Shown here: in pieces, positions 9,955 to 20,480 of the stretch
How positions within the stretch are numbered: the first letter of the stretch is position 1
Layout: the number at the start of each line of letters is the position of its first letter
From: Adiantum capillus-veneris
Taxonomy: Eukaryota > Streptophyta > Polypodiopsida > Polypodiales > Pteridaceae
Reading direction: 5' to 3'
Assembly: GCA_014529385.2 (NCBI GenBank)
Contig: CM043942.1
Coordinates: 30,532,969-30,596,968, forward strand
DNA length: 64,000 bases
Translations under genes and position numbers: made by a program
The notes under the pieces: generated by a model
Told to the model about the DNA's origin: nothing
Database searches by the model: none
What the model saw: only the letters and a program-made list of their open reading frames with translations

Positions 9955-12369
9955 TTATGTAGAATCTGAGTCTGAAGTCGCATCCATCTCAGTGTGACCA
10001 CTGGAAGAAGTACCACTCTCATCAGATGGCGTCATCTCTCTCATAACAATAGAGCCTCTAGTAGGTCGACCACGACGGCCTCCACGAGACCCTATAGACC
10101 TAACATGTGAAGATGGACCAACGTCTGCACCAATGGTAGTGGTCTCAGAAGCCAACTGCAAAGCACGAGCTTGAGCTAGTGTGACACGTCTAAATCGTGA
10201 CTGCTCCTCTTGAAGAAAATCGTAAGCAAGATCCTCATCACTTCGCCTCTGAATGAAAGTAATATCAATCGCTTCTCCTCGTGCCAATCCACGTTCCAAG
10301 TTTGCTATGAGAGAGGCATCCATATCCTTCACTTTCCATTGCAAGACCCCTTCTCCATTGCTATCCTTGAGCCTCAATCTTTCAAGCAACCTCAAGTTGG
10401 CATTGACATACACCAACTTATCAAGCTGAGAGGTATTCATTCTGCAAATTTATAAAAGACTTAGTTAGCTCTAAGCTAAGGACATGACTCATAGCAAATA
10501 AGCAATGTAGAAGGTAAACAAAATAAAGCACCTGTTTCTCTTTCTTGTGTGAATGTCTGCACAAATGCTCCAAATACGCTCTGCAGCCCCACTTGTGCAC
10601 TCTTGAGAGAGAGTGTGTAACGCAAGCTTTTGAAGAGTAGGCGTAAGTCTTCCATTTATCTCCCACCATGACACTGCTTGCTGTCTGCTCTCCTCTTTCA
10701 AAGCAATAGGACGAGCAAGCAATCCCTATCTTGGGAGAACAAAATGGACTCTTCCTCAATGCTATAAAAAACGACATACATCACTTTAGAATCGTGAGCC
10801 ACAATTTTAGACAATTTAACTTTGAGTCTACTAATTTTTACATTGAACAATCATCAGTAGCCACATTTTCGATATAGCTAGTCCATGCTTGAATAAGCTT
10901 GCGATCATTCAAGTGCTCAAGCTTTTTGTAAAGGGGATGAAGCATGTATGCAACTATATGAATTGGTTTGTGAAACCAATCAAAGCGCTCATTCCAAAGC
11001 CTAACAAGATCATCCCTCCTACAAGATTCAAGAAAGTCAATTACGTTCAAATGTATTGACAAGTATGCACATTCATTAGGTAAAGAGGTTGTGGTTCTTG
11101 AATTTACCTGTCTGGCGAAATGACTGCACATGTAGTCATGCAATGGCCCAAACGTTGCATGTAGTGATAAACCAAACTCATGGTCGCTCCCTCATGATCA
11201 AACAATCGTAAAGGGGCCACCGCTTGCTTGATGGCCTTCGCCTCATCCCAAAAGGTATTTGATAGGATGTGGTTACTCATGGTAATGGCTTTTGTCTTTT
11301 TGCTTCCACTCCAATTGTCCCACTCTACACTGCATACAAGGCGTCGGAGGACATATTTTGATTGTACCAATCTACGATTCAAATCCAATTATTAGGATGA
11401 AGATTCAAGCTTCAAACCGAAGTAAATACAAGTATCGTGTATGTGGAGTACAGCATCACCTGAAACGCGTTTCGACACGTCGGGACAAGTGAAACGTTAC
11501 GGGCATTGAAACGTTTCACTCACCAAGTGAAACACAATCCGTTTCACTAACAATAAGTTACCATAGTTTTAGTTTCAAAGTCGCTAAACGCATGTTTTGG
11601 TCTCACGTTTCACTGTGCTCTCATTTTGGACTGAAACATTTCGTGGTGAAACGCCGCGTTTCAGGGTGAAACGTTTCGGCCTTGAAACGTTTCGCGGTTA
11701 CGCTGGTGGAGTATGAGTAAGATATTACCTTTGAAGTACAAGAAAGAGATAACCAAATCTCGTCTTGGCAGGCTTAACTAGTTTATTTTGACATACATTA
11801 CGAAAGAGAGCCAATGCTTGAGGTCTCTTTGTAATGAATGTAATTATGAACATAGCCTTCTCCAAGACAGGTAACACCCATGGAAGTTGTGCAATATCCT
11901 CACATAGTAAGTCGAGGGAGTGTGATGCACAAGGTGTCCAAACAATGTGAGGGTATGCCACCTCTATCATCCTTCCCATAGATGCACAATTTGAGCCATT
12001 GTCAGTTATTACTTGTACTACATTCTTGGGGCCAACCTCCTCAATAGCACGTCGAATATGCTCAAATATCCAATCACCTGTGATGCGCAAACCTGGTAAA
12101 GAGGCATCGATGACACGCAATAAAGTAGTACCCGCACAGCTAGACACCAGTATGTTGATCATATGCCTACGTTTCTGAAATTTACACAAATTTGAGTTAG
12201 TCAAGACTCAAACTTGATAGTGGATTCAAGCGGAAAAAAAGAATGGACAAAAAAGTCTGATTTTGCATAAAATAACTTACTACATCGCTCCAGCCATCTG
12301 ATATGATTGAGCACCCATAGCATTGCCAACATGCCTGCAAACCCTCCAATTCCTTCTTAATATATGCCA
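9955..12369 (-). pseudogene. hAT transposase, catalytic and dimerisation exons
   Basis: The exons, read on the minus strand, are: end of exon 1 (12369-12281), exon 2 (12174-11729), exon 3 (11371-11108), exon 4 (11018-10842), exon 5 (10761-10532) and exon 6 (10441-9955). Introns of 106, 357, 89, 80 and 90 bp all have GT-AG ends and restore frame at each join. Exon 1-2 gives SDGWSDV followed by KRRHMINILV, and exon 2 carries ITDNGSNCASMG, the DUF659-type core of BED-hAT transposases. Exon 4 has FHKPIHIVAYMLHP. Exon 5 has the dimerisation block WWEINGRLTPTLQKLALHTL, then SGAAERIWS. Exon 6 ends in an Arg/Gly- and Ser/Asp-rich tail. A 2 bp frame error near 10725-10735 in exon 5 and the Gy2 insertion in exon 1 disable it. 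Confidence 0.85.
11451..11705. mobile_element. hAT-type MITE inside intron 2 of the hAT transposase
   Basis: This 255 bp insertion is flanked by perfect 8 bp duplications GTGGAGTA (11443-11450 and 11706-11713). Its ends are inverted and similar: CAGCATCACCTGAAACG on the left, CAGCGTAACCGCGAAACG read inward from the right. It is packed with GAAACGTTTC-type palindromes. The 8 bp duplication and CAG ends are hAT hallmarks. The other introns of this gene are 80-106 bp, so the MITE explains why this one is 357 bp. Confidence 0.85.
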
Positions 12370-13848
12370 CCTGTCACCAGCGTGTGACTACTATCTATCC
12401 TTTTTGTTGATTTCTTTCTTATTATCTATTTACTTTCACTTTTTGGAAACACCCCTCGGGAAATCTAACTGCCCTGCATTGCATAGCTAGTGTGGAATTG
12501 TCCAGAGGGAGTCCAGGCCTGAGGGCAAGAGAGCACTAAGGTTTGACAAGGACTATGGTTAGCCAAGTGGGGTCATTCACTAGCCAAAGTGGAATCCTTT
12601 GCTACAGAGGCTACATTTCAGTTCTGGATGTGGCCAGTGTACAAAGAGGGTCGGATGACCTAGAAAGATACAATGGCAGCATCTCCTAAAATTTAGGGAA
12701 CTGCTATTTTGGGACCTGAAAATGTCTTCGCGTCATTACGTGCAGTTTGACATGGGGATCATTTTGTTACTCTGTGGCCAAGTCAACAAAGGCTGGAGGT
12801 GAGATATTTTTAGACCCGAGGGTCTAAAGCGGAAAAATGCTTATAAATGTGCCAAGTGGCACCTTCTAGTTCACTTTCCTCATGCAAGAGAAGGGGGTGC
12901 TGAATTTTAAGCTGGGAGAGGCTCATTTTCAGTTTTTGTCACAGGTTAAGAGCTATGGAGTGCTTGCTTTCTCTCCTATGTACAGTGCGGTGCCAGGAGT
13001 GATGCCCTGCACGCTACGCACTGCCCTCTCTCTCCCCTTTGGCAGTATGTTATGCCCCACTAGTGGACTCTTCATTTGACCAATGTACAGTTGTGTGGGT
13101 TCACGCACGATTGCCGAGGCAAGAGCCTCTTGCACACGTACTGGATTAGCTAGCGGCTAATCCCCCCGCAGGTACAGGTGAATTCGGAGAGGTTTCACGC
13201 CAGAAATCTCGTCCGATTCAAAGGGCAAGTAGCCCTACAGGTGTGGGAGCTCGAGGACTTGCTACGGATGCAACCGGCACGCGAAACGGAGCCCGAAACA
13301 GTAAATTACAGCCTGCTGTGTATTTTTGCAGGTTTAGGGTTTTGGCCCTAAACGGACCCTAATACCCCCGGGAGGTTCGGGGACGCAAGGGGACCGCTGT
13401 ACAGGTGATCTGGTGCATTTTCAGGGCTGAAAACAGAGAATTCAGCGTGCTGCAGATTCTCGCCAGGTTTTGCAAAGTGCCCGTATGCGTCGGGAAAGTC
13501 ACTCAATGCGTGGGAATACTGACTGTGAAGGGTTCTAGTACAGCTATGCAGCCGAAATCAGGCCAGAACAATCAAAATTCAGCCAAGGTTGTGCGGTGCA
13601 GCTTGGAAAGAACCACAGCGTTTATTTCCCTCTTTTAAACAATAAAGAAATACCGAAAGGGGCGCCTAAGTTAGGGGCCAATCTGGTGTTGGTCTACTCA
13701 TACAGGTGCAATCTAGCAACCTATATCCCTCTCCCCTTTGTTGTGTCTTGAAAGTACAGGTAAAATAGACGACTAATAATGGGTGAAAGCTAAATCAAGG
13801 TTTGAAGTAAAGTCTACCGCCCTTTTTGGATTGAACAGGCCGGTTTCA
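12370..13848 (+). repeat. 5' LTR of Gy2
   Basis: 1479 bp, TGTCACCAGCG to GGTTTCA. It has a TATAAAT box at 12842-12848, an inverted telo-box pair at 13332-13353 and an AATAAA at 13641 next to the motif ATACCGAAAGGGGCGCC. The interior begins TGGTTCCATCGACGGG (13849), a primer-site candidate whose tRNA I cannot name. Confidence 0.92.
13332..13353. promoter_or_regulatory. Inverted telo-box pair in the Gy2 LTR
   Basis: GTTTAGGG and CCCTAAAC form a perfect 8 bp inverted repeat around a 6 nt spacer. The same pair is at 28395-28416 in the 3' LTR. AAACCCTA telo-boxes are known binding sites of plant TRB/Myb-type proteins; a role here is inferred. Confidence 0.45.
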
Positions 13849-13905
13849 TGGTTCCATCGACGGGATTAAATCACTTTTTCCCATAGAAGTGAGCCTTGGT
13901 CAGTT

Positions 13906-15969
13906 TTGGGCTTGAAGACACAGGGGATCATAGACCAGACACAAGGAATTGCAATTATGGCTGACAGACCAGATGATGTGACTGAAGAGGTTTCCTCTTC
14001 ACAGGGTCAACAGACACATGAAGTGGGTGAGTCCTCAAGACCACCACATACAGATGATGATATATTCAAGACCCAGTTGGCTACTACTGTGGCTATGTTC
14101 ACACAAGTAATGCAGAACCCGAGGTTTTTAGCCTTTCTGCAACCTTCTGTTCCGTCTCAGCAAGTTGGGTCGCTGGATCATATTCAAAAGCCTGTTAAGG
14201 CTCAAGCACAAGTGATTCATACTGCACAATCAATGGAAACACCTGTACACTTGACGGAGAACATGCAGTCTCCACAACCTGTGCCTAAGGTGCAAGAACA
14301 GGTGGCTGAGATGCCAGTCTTTCAGGCTGTACCAGTTCAGCCCGCCACCTTTCAGCAGCCTATAGCTGGTTCTAATGGGCAGGGAAGCAACCTACAGGCT
14401 ATGCAACAGGTCTTCCCACCACCTTCAGTACACCCTGGCTATTTTGGAGGTGGATCGGTATTCAAGAGCATGGCTGGTCATGCACCTGGAAATCAGTTTT
14501 ACACACCAGGAACAGTGTTCGGGGGTGCTCAAACGATGATGCCTAACCCCATGTATGGTGTCACGGGCATGCTACCAGGGATTCAGAGCACTTAGGGCCA
14601 ATTTGGGATGCCACAAGCAAATTTTGGTATGGCTGGAATTACAAATCAGCAGCCAAATATGGCGTTTCCAGGTCAAGTTAATAGCGGCCAAGGAACACAA
14701 ATGAACCCTAATAGTGTTCCCATGTTTCAGTCACTTCCATATGACAATTTGACGCCGCTGGAGAGGCCAACTCCGTACAAAGAAGGTGGCAAAGGTGTGT
14801 CTTTCACGACCTTTACAGGGTTTGATGAAAGGAAGAAGGCTCTCTCATTCCTCCAGCAGTTTGACAAGGCCTATGCAGCGGGAAACTTTACAGAGGCTTC
14901 AAAGGTCCGCAAGGCAACCACTTTCTTGACAGGGAATGCGGGACAATGGTGGACAACTTTATTGCTTCAAGGGCAAGCTCCGTCCACATGGATTTACTTC
15001 AAGCAGATTTTTACAGCAGCATGGTTATCTGATGACTTTGAAGCAGATGTCATGACAGAATGGCACCAGCTTAATGCTGCTACTTGCAAGAATCTGGATG
15101 ATTACAATCGGAAGTTTTGGAAAGCTCTACTTCCAGTAACTTCCTATAGGTTTGTGCCATTGACAGAACAGATTGACAAATATTGTTGTGGCCTACCTAA
15201 AGGATTGAGAAAGTATTGTACGAAGACAAAAGTCACTACTTTGACGCAGCTCATCGAGGTAGCAAACACTGGCAATGGTTTGCTCAAGGGAGAAGATTGT
15301 GAATTTAACACTGGCGTCAAGGCAGGATCAGGCAAGAAAAATTCAGCCAAGAAGCACATTCCCAATGAGGCTCCTAAAGGGACTTAGGAGTCAGCCAATG
15401 CAGGGAAAGATAAAGCTACGGCTTAATCAGAAAAAGGACCAGCAAAGAAATGGAAAAGACGTTTTTCTCGTAAGTCAGAAGAGCAAAAGAAGGTCCTGAG
15501 GACAGAGAACAAATGCTTTATATGTGAGCAGCCTGGCCACATTGCTTACAATTGTCCTACAAAGAAAAGGCCAGCTGATTCTGATGACAAGGAAGACAAG
15601 AAAGGAAAGAAGCCCATGGCTGGTCTAGTGCCAGATATGGTGGGCGACAAGCCAAATTCAGATGCAAGTGAGCTTTGCAGAGCATGGGGAAAGGTCAGGG
15701 ATCAAACAGTGCTTATCTTCTTTGATCCAGGTGCCAAAGCCAACTTCATTTCCCCAAAATTGGCTTCAAAGTTGGGAATCAGACCTGAAGAGATGGGGTA
15801 TACAGCAGAGGCAGGTTTGGCATGTCCTGGCCATACAGAGGCTGTGACACCCATCATTGGAAAGTTGCGCCTACATATCCAGTCCTATGTAGATGCCGAA
15901 GAATTTTACATCATGCCACTGGACGGATGTGATGTGTTGCTAGGTATTCCTTGGTTGTTTCGTGCATAG
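13906..15969 (+). pseudogene. Gy2 gag and protease, one frame with four stop codons
   Basis: The open stretch starts at 13906. The Met at 13957 (MADRPDD) is the more likely start. A Gln/Pro-rich N-terminus leads to the gag core (about 14760-15260; SFLQQFDKAYAAGNF, TGNAGQWWTTLL), a zinc knuckle CFICEQPGHIAYNC at 15514-15555 (CX2CX4HX4C), and an aspartic protease with FFDPGAKANFISPKL in place of the usual D(S/T)G. The frame is the same as pol and is broken by TAG at 14593, TAG at 15385, TAA at 15424 and TAG at 15967, with no frameshift. Three of the four are TAG codons that a single C-to-T change would make from CAG. Gag would form the particle and bind RNA, and protease would cut the polyprotein. 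As written, only short pieces could be made. Confidence 0.88.
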
Positions 15970-15975
15970 GGAATC

Positions 15976-18900
15976 ATGGATGCCTACAACAAAAAGATCA
16001 CTGTACAGAGCAGGGGAAAGACTCACATTCTGGATGTAAAGCTTAAAGGGGAGTCTATTCCTACTGTATCAGCTTCTGCTATTACTTCTGTAATGAAAAA
16101 GCATCTTTCTGCGTACTTGGTTTTTGCACGTGAAGTGTCAGATTGTGATGAATCAAATTTATCTGTGTTAGATAAAGAAAGGTCAATGTTTTTACAACAA
16201 TATAGTGACTGTTTCTCCGATTCATTACCGTCTCAATTACCGCCAGAGAGACCCGAGGACCATGTGATAGATTTGGTGCCAGGCAGTAGCCCACCAAATA
16301 AGCCTCCGTACAGGGTTAGTGCGGCTCAACAGAAAGAGATAATGGGCCAAGTACAGGAGCTGTTAGAAAAGGGGCTGATTCAGCCCAGTTCATCTCCATT
16401 CTGTTCTCCAGTGTTGTTGGTGCAGAAAAAGGATGGCTCATGGCGCATGTGCATCGACTACCGTGCACTGAACAAGAATACCATCAAGAATAGGTTCCCT
16501 ATACCTAGAATTGATGATATTATGGACAAATTAGGAGCAGCTATGTTTAGCAGGATAGATCTAAAGAGTGGGTACCATCAGATCCGCATTAGATCAGAGG
16601 ATGTGCACAAGACTGCTTTTAGAACGACGTTTGGCCTTTACGAATTTTTAGTGATGCCCTTTGGTCTCACAAATGCTCCTGCTACGTTCAATAGGATGAT
16701 GGACAGAATTTTCCGTCCACACCAGCAGTTTGTTGGTACATTCTTTGATGACATGATAGTCTACTCAAAGAATGAAGAGGAGCATAGCCATCACTTGGCC
16801 ATTGTGTTCAAAGAGCTACGCAGTCATAGGTTGCTCATCAATGCAAAGAAAAGTGAGTTTTTTTTGGAAGAGATTCACTTTCTGGGACACATTGTCTCAA
16901 AGGATGGTGTCAGAATGGATCCTGCAAAAGTTGAAGCGATCAAGTCATGGCCAGATTTGAAGACGGTGCATGATGTCCGAAGCTTCTTGGGACTATGCTC
17001 CTATTACAGAAGGTTTATCCGAAATTTCGCTGAGATTGCTTCACCTTTACATGCTCTTCAAAAGAAGGCAGTCACCTTTAGATGGACACAGAAAGAGATT
17101 TCAGCTTTTAATCTCTTAAAGGAAAAGATGACTTCAGATCCAGTCATTGTGTTGCCATATCTTAGGAAGTCATTTGTGGTCCAGTGTGACGCCTGTGGTA
17201 GTAGCATTGGTGCAGTGTTAATGCAAGATGGCAAGGTAGTAGCCTATGGGAGCAGAATTTTGCAAGGGCCAGAGATGACCATGCAGGTCTATAAGAAAGA
17301 GTTACTGGCTGTGATTCATGCGCTCTTAAGTTGGAAACACTACCTGCTAGGTGCAGATTTCGTTGTCCAAACGGACCATCAAAACTTGCGATACTTCTTG
17401 ACACAGACAAAGTTATCTGAGAAGCATATGCGATGGGCAAATATCTTGTCCATGTTTCATTTTCAGATTGTGCATGTGGAAGGCAAGAAGAACGTTGTGG
17501 CTGATGCCTTGTCAAGGAAGCCACAAATTTCAGCTGTGTCGATTCCTTATCATCATGCACTTGATGATATGAGAGAACAGTATGAAAATGATGAAGATTT
17601 TGCAAGGGTCTTCGACCAACTAATGCAAGGACAACGTCATGAACACTATCTTCTCAAAGATGGGTTCATGATGATGCATGGCAGATTGTGTGTCACAAAG
17701 CCATTGCGACGCAAAGTTATGGAAGAGAGTCATGTCCCACCGTATGCAGGGCATCGTGGTATCGATGCTACAGTTAAAGTGGTTGAGACATTCTTCTATT
17801 GGCCTACATTGAGAAGAGATGTGGATGCCTTTGTGCGAGAATGCCTAATTTGCCAGAAGGTCAAGTTTGACAGGCAAAAGGCACCAGGGTTATTGCAACC
17901 ACTACCTATTCCAGATAAACCATGGGAAAGTATTGCTATGGATTTTATCTTTGATCTTTCGAGAACGCAAACAGGAAACGATGGTATTTGGACCATTATT
18001 TGCAGATTCAGCAAACAGACTCATTTTATTCCTGTCAGGAAGAAGATAAAGCCAGATCAGATGGCACGCTTGTTTATGAGCAATATTTTCAAGTATCATG
18101 GTATGCCACAGTTGATTGTTAGAGACCGTGATCCACGCATGACAAGTTTGTTCTGGAGAGGCTTATTTGAGAATATGGGCACAACACTCAAATTCTCTTC
18201 GTCATTTCATCCTCAAACAGATGGGCAGTCAGAAGAGGCAAATTCTACTGTCCTAGATCTGCTGAAGTGTTATGTGTCAGAGCATAAAGGAAAGTGGGAG
18301 CAGTATTTGCCATTGGTGGAGTATGCATACAATAATACAGTGCATTCATCAACTGGCAAGGCACCTTTTGAGATAGTTGAAGGTGGCAAGAAAGTTCCTC
18401 CCATACTGCATACAAAGGACAAGATATTTGAAGCAGATAAGTATGTTCAGGACATGGATGAAATGTACAAGAAGGTCAAAGTGGCCTTAGAAAGGACTCA
18501 GGCAAAGCAAAAGAAAGCAGTTGATCGTCACCGTCGTGAAGTGGTATATTCACTTGGTGATTGGGTGCTTTTACGCTTTGAAAAGGCAAGGTTAAAGAAG
18601 ATGAAGGGCAAGGAAAGACTGTTTCCAAAGCTCAGCATGCGTTACTATGGGCCTTTTCAAGTGTGCGATATAATCAGTGATGTTGCATATAGGCTGAAAT
18701 TGCCTGACAGTTGGAAGATTCACAATGCGTTTCATGTGAGTCTTCTCAGACCCTATGTGGGTGATGTGCCAGAAGATATGCCAGCTGAAGATCAGCCGGA
18801 AGTCGAGGAACTTGACGAGATCTTGGTCCGTGAACAGATTTTGGCACATAAGGAAAGGAAAGTGAAAGGCAAGGTTGCTAGGCGTTACTTGGTAAAGTTC

Positions 18901-19017
18901 AGAAACTATCCACCAATGGATGCTAAGTGGATGGAAGAAGGTGAACTTGCAGAGTCACCAACTGTGTTATCACTTTACCTTGAAGCCTTCGATTTGCAAC
19001 CTAACTTGACCCCTTGA
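15976..19017 (+). CDS. Gy2 pol: RT, RNase H, integrase, chromodomain (open, 1013 residues)
   Basis: This is one uninterrupted frame continuing that of gag-protease. RT spans about residues 135-330, with KKDGSWRMCIDYRALN and the catalytic FFDDM near residue 255. RNase H begins near 395 (VQCDACGSSIGAVLMQ). Integrase has an HHCC finger (about 585-630; AGHRGIDA to CLICQKVK), a core starting at AMDFIFDL (first Asp), RDRDPRMTSLFW (second) and the Glu in DGQSEEANS (third). The GPY/F module ([19 protein letters not shown]) follows. The end (about 945-1005) is a chromodomain, RRYLVKFRNYPPMDAKWMEE, which in chromoviruses directs integration to marked chromatin. All catalytic residues I could check are present. 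It is not translatable from the gag start because of the upstream stops, so it is an open but probably silent pol. The Met at 15976 is only the first after the last stop. Confidence 0.9.
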   Translation: MDAYNKKITVQSRGKTHILDVKLKGESIPTVSASAITSVMKKHLSAYLVFAREVSDCDESNLSVLDKERSMFLQQYSDCFSDSLPSQLPPERPEDHVIDLVPGSSPPNKPPYRVSAAQQKEIMGQVQELLEKGLIQPSSSPFCSPVLLVQKKDGSWRMCIDYRALNKNTIKNRFPIPRIDDIMDKLGAAMFSRIDLKSGYHQIRIRSEDVHKTAFRTTFGLYEFLVMPFGLTNAPATFNRMMDRIFRPHQQFVGTFFDDMIVYSKNEEEHSHHLAIVFKELRSHRLLINAKKSEFFLEEIHFLGHIVSKDGVRMDPAKVEAIKSWPDLKTVHDVRSFLGLCSYYRRFIRNFAEIASPLHALQKKAVTFRWTQKEISAFNLLKEKMTSDPVIVLPYLRKSFVVQCDACGSSIGAVLMQDGKVVAYGSRILQGPEMTMQVYKKELLAVIHALLSWKHYLLGADFVVQTDHQNLRYFLTQTKLSEKHMRWANILSMFHFQIVHVEGKKNVVADALSRKPQISAVSIPYHHALDDMREQYENDEDFARVFDQLMQGQRHEHYLLKDGFMMMHGRLCVTKPLRRKVMEESHVPPYAGHRGIDATVKVVETFFYWPTLRRDVDAFVRECLICQKVKFDRQKAPGLLQPLPIPDKPWESIAMDFIFDLSRTQTGNDGIWTIICRFSKQTHFIPVRKKIKPDQMARLFMSNIFKYHGMPQLIVRDRDPRMTSLFWRGLFENMGTTLKFSSSFHPQTDGQSEEANSTVLDLLKCYVSEHKGKWEQYLPLVEYAYNNTVHSSTGKAPFEIVEGGKKVPPILHTKDKIFEADKYVQDMDEMYKKVKVALERTQAKQKKAVDRHRREVVYSLGDWVLLRFEKARLKKMKGKERLFPKLSMRYYGPFQVCDIISDVAYRLKLPDSWKIHNAFHVSLLRPYVGDVPEDMPAEDQPEVEELDEILVREQILAHKERKVKGKVARRYLVKFRNYPPMDAKWMEEGELAESPTVLSLYLEAFDLQPNLTP

Positions 19018-19313
19018 GTTTCAGAGCTACATGGATTGTCAGTGTGACAATGGCTTCTGAAACAAATGATGTACATGGTATTTAAAGTGAGCTCAAATGA
19101 AATACCTGTTACATGAATGTTAGAGTTGTTCAGATTGTCAGTTTGGCAATTGCTCTTATGGAATGTCCAAAAGTTTGGTTAGTGCTATAGAAGTAAGTAT
19201 TTCTTGTCAGTTTGTCAAGCATACAGTAATTGCTTGTATTAAAGAGTACATGTGTAACTGCATTCTTAAACTGTCGGTTTGGGTATGCTCGAAAGTGTTA
19301 CGGGATCCAACGT
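19018..19313 (+). other. Gy2 3' region, part 1, with repeated short hairpins
   Basis: No coding. A 17 nt hairpin, ATTGTCAGTGTGACAAT, near 19033 recurs with changes near 19133 (ATTGTCAGTTTGGCAAT, one G-U pair) and 19205 (CTTGTCAGTTTGTCAAG). The stretch ends at the Tat-like element. Confidence 0.5.
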
Positions 19314-20452
19314 TGTGAGCGGGATGAAAACACACACAGCGCCTCTATAACGACCCGACACACACTCTTGGAAGGATATACATACACACTATGGGGCACC
19401 ACTCGGCTTACACAACACACTTGGCCGAGACAAGGAACACACCTCTGGAGTGAGAGGAGAGAGACTATCCACTTGTCCACTCCACACACACACACACACA
19501 CACACACCCAAAAAACTCAGCTCAAAAGAGGAGAATTTCTGATGTTTAGATACAATTGAGCTTGGGCCAACACCAATGGGGCAAATAGCTCACACAATAT
19601 GGGTAAAAGATACCAGATACAATCACAAATTGGAGCAGAAGCTTCGCTCATACGAGAAACTTACACAGCCAAAACAACAGAAAAAGAGTGAGGAATTTGG
19701 AAAAATGGACAGCGCCATCGCGTCCGGAACGGCCCAAAACCCCAGTCTACAATGTCAAAGTGCTCAAATCCGACCTCGGATGAGCAGTTTACGGCCAAAA
19801 CAGGCTCCAAAATGAGCAAAAACACAGCTGCGGCTGTTCCTCCTCTCTTCTCCACGTTTTTTCTAGTCTTCTCTCTATTTTTTCAGTTCCCACACTTAGC
19901 TTTATTAGTTGGGCATCCTTGGCCTTTTAGATGACCTCAAACGAACCCCGAACATGCCAAAAATTGACCTCGTAGTGCATAGTTGTCACCCTGCTGCATC
20001 CATGCGCACACCTGGCACTCATTTCTTTTCAATAATGCGTCTCGCAACCACGTGAAGTGGCCCCAAAAAGTGGTCCTAATGATAACCTTTCTGCATAACT
20101 CTCACAAGAAAACACCACTTTGTGTCCGTATTCATTCACGTGCAAATATTGACCCCGTTCGCCCTCCTGACGCCACTAGATGCCATCTGACGCACCTGTT
20201 TACCTCATGTCGTCGGCCCGCGGATAGCTTCCTCGAGAAGTTTTACGCGCTATAAACTCCTCATTATTGTAGAAAAAACATACTGGTACTGGTGATAGTG
20301 AAAATCGATGCACTATGTACATATTGTCCTACCTGTACACATGTGGGCCCCACGTAACCACCTGGCTATGAAAAATGGGCAATTCTTTATTTGATGCACC
20401 GTGCATGTATATGTACATATGCGCAATCTCTTGCTCAAAAAAACTCCTGACA
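19314..20452 (-). repeat. 3' LTR of the Tat-like element
   Basis: 1139 bp, about 98 percent identical to the other LTR by eye. It contains a CA microsatellite (about 19484-19507) that is longer here than in the 5' LTR. On the element strand it is preceded by a G-rich tract with AGGGGATGGG (about 20453-20475). Confidence 0.9.
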
Positions 20453-20480
20453 TAATTTGCCCATCCCCTAGCCTACTAGA

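Noticed and set aside
12882-13638. Short open frames at the same relative place in both Gy2 LTRs (also 27945-28701)
   Set aside because: They are LTR sequence conserved because the LTRs are copies; no start context or motif to support a gene.
17162-17605. 147-residue minus-strand frame
   Set aside because: Shadow of Gy2 pol (RNase H).
19484-19507. CA microsatellite open frames on both strands
   Set aside because: They are simple repeat translations inside the Tat-like LTRs and have no protein features.
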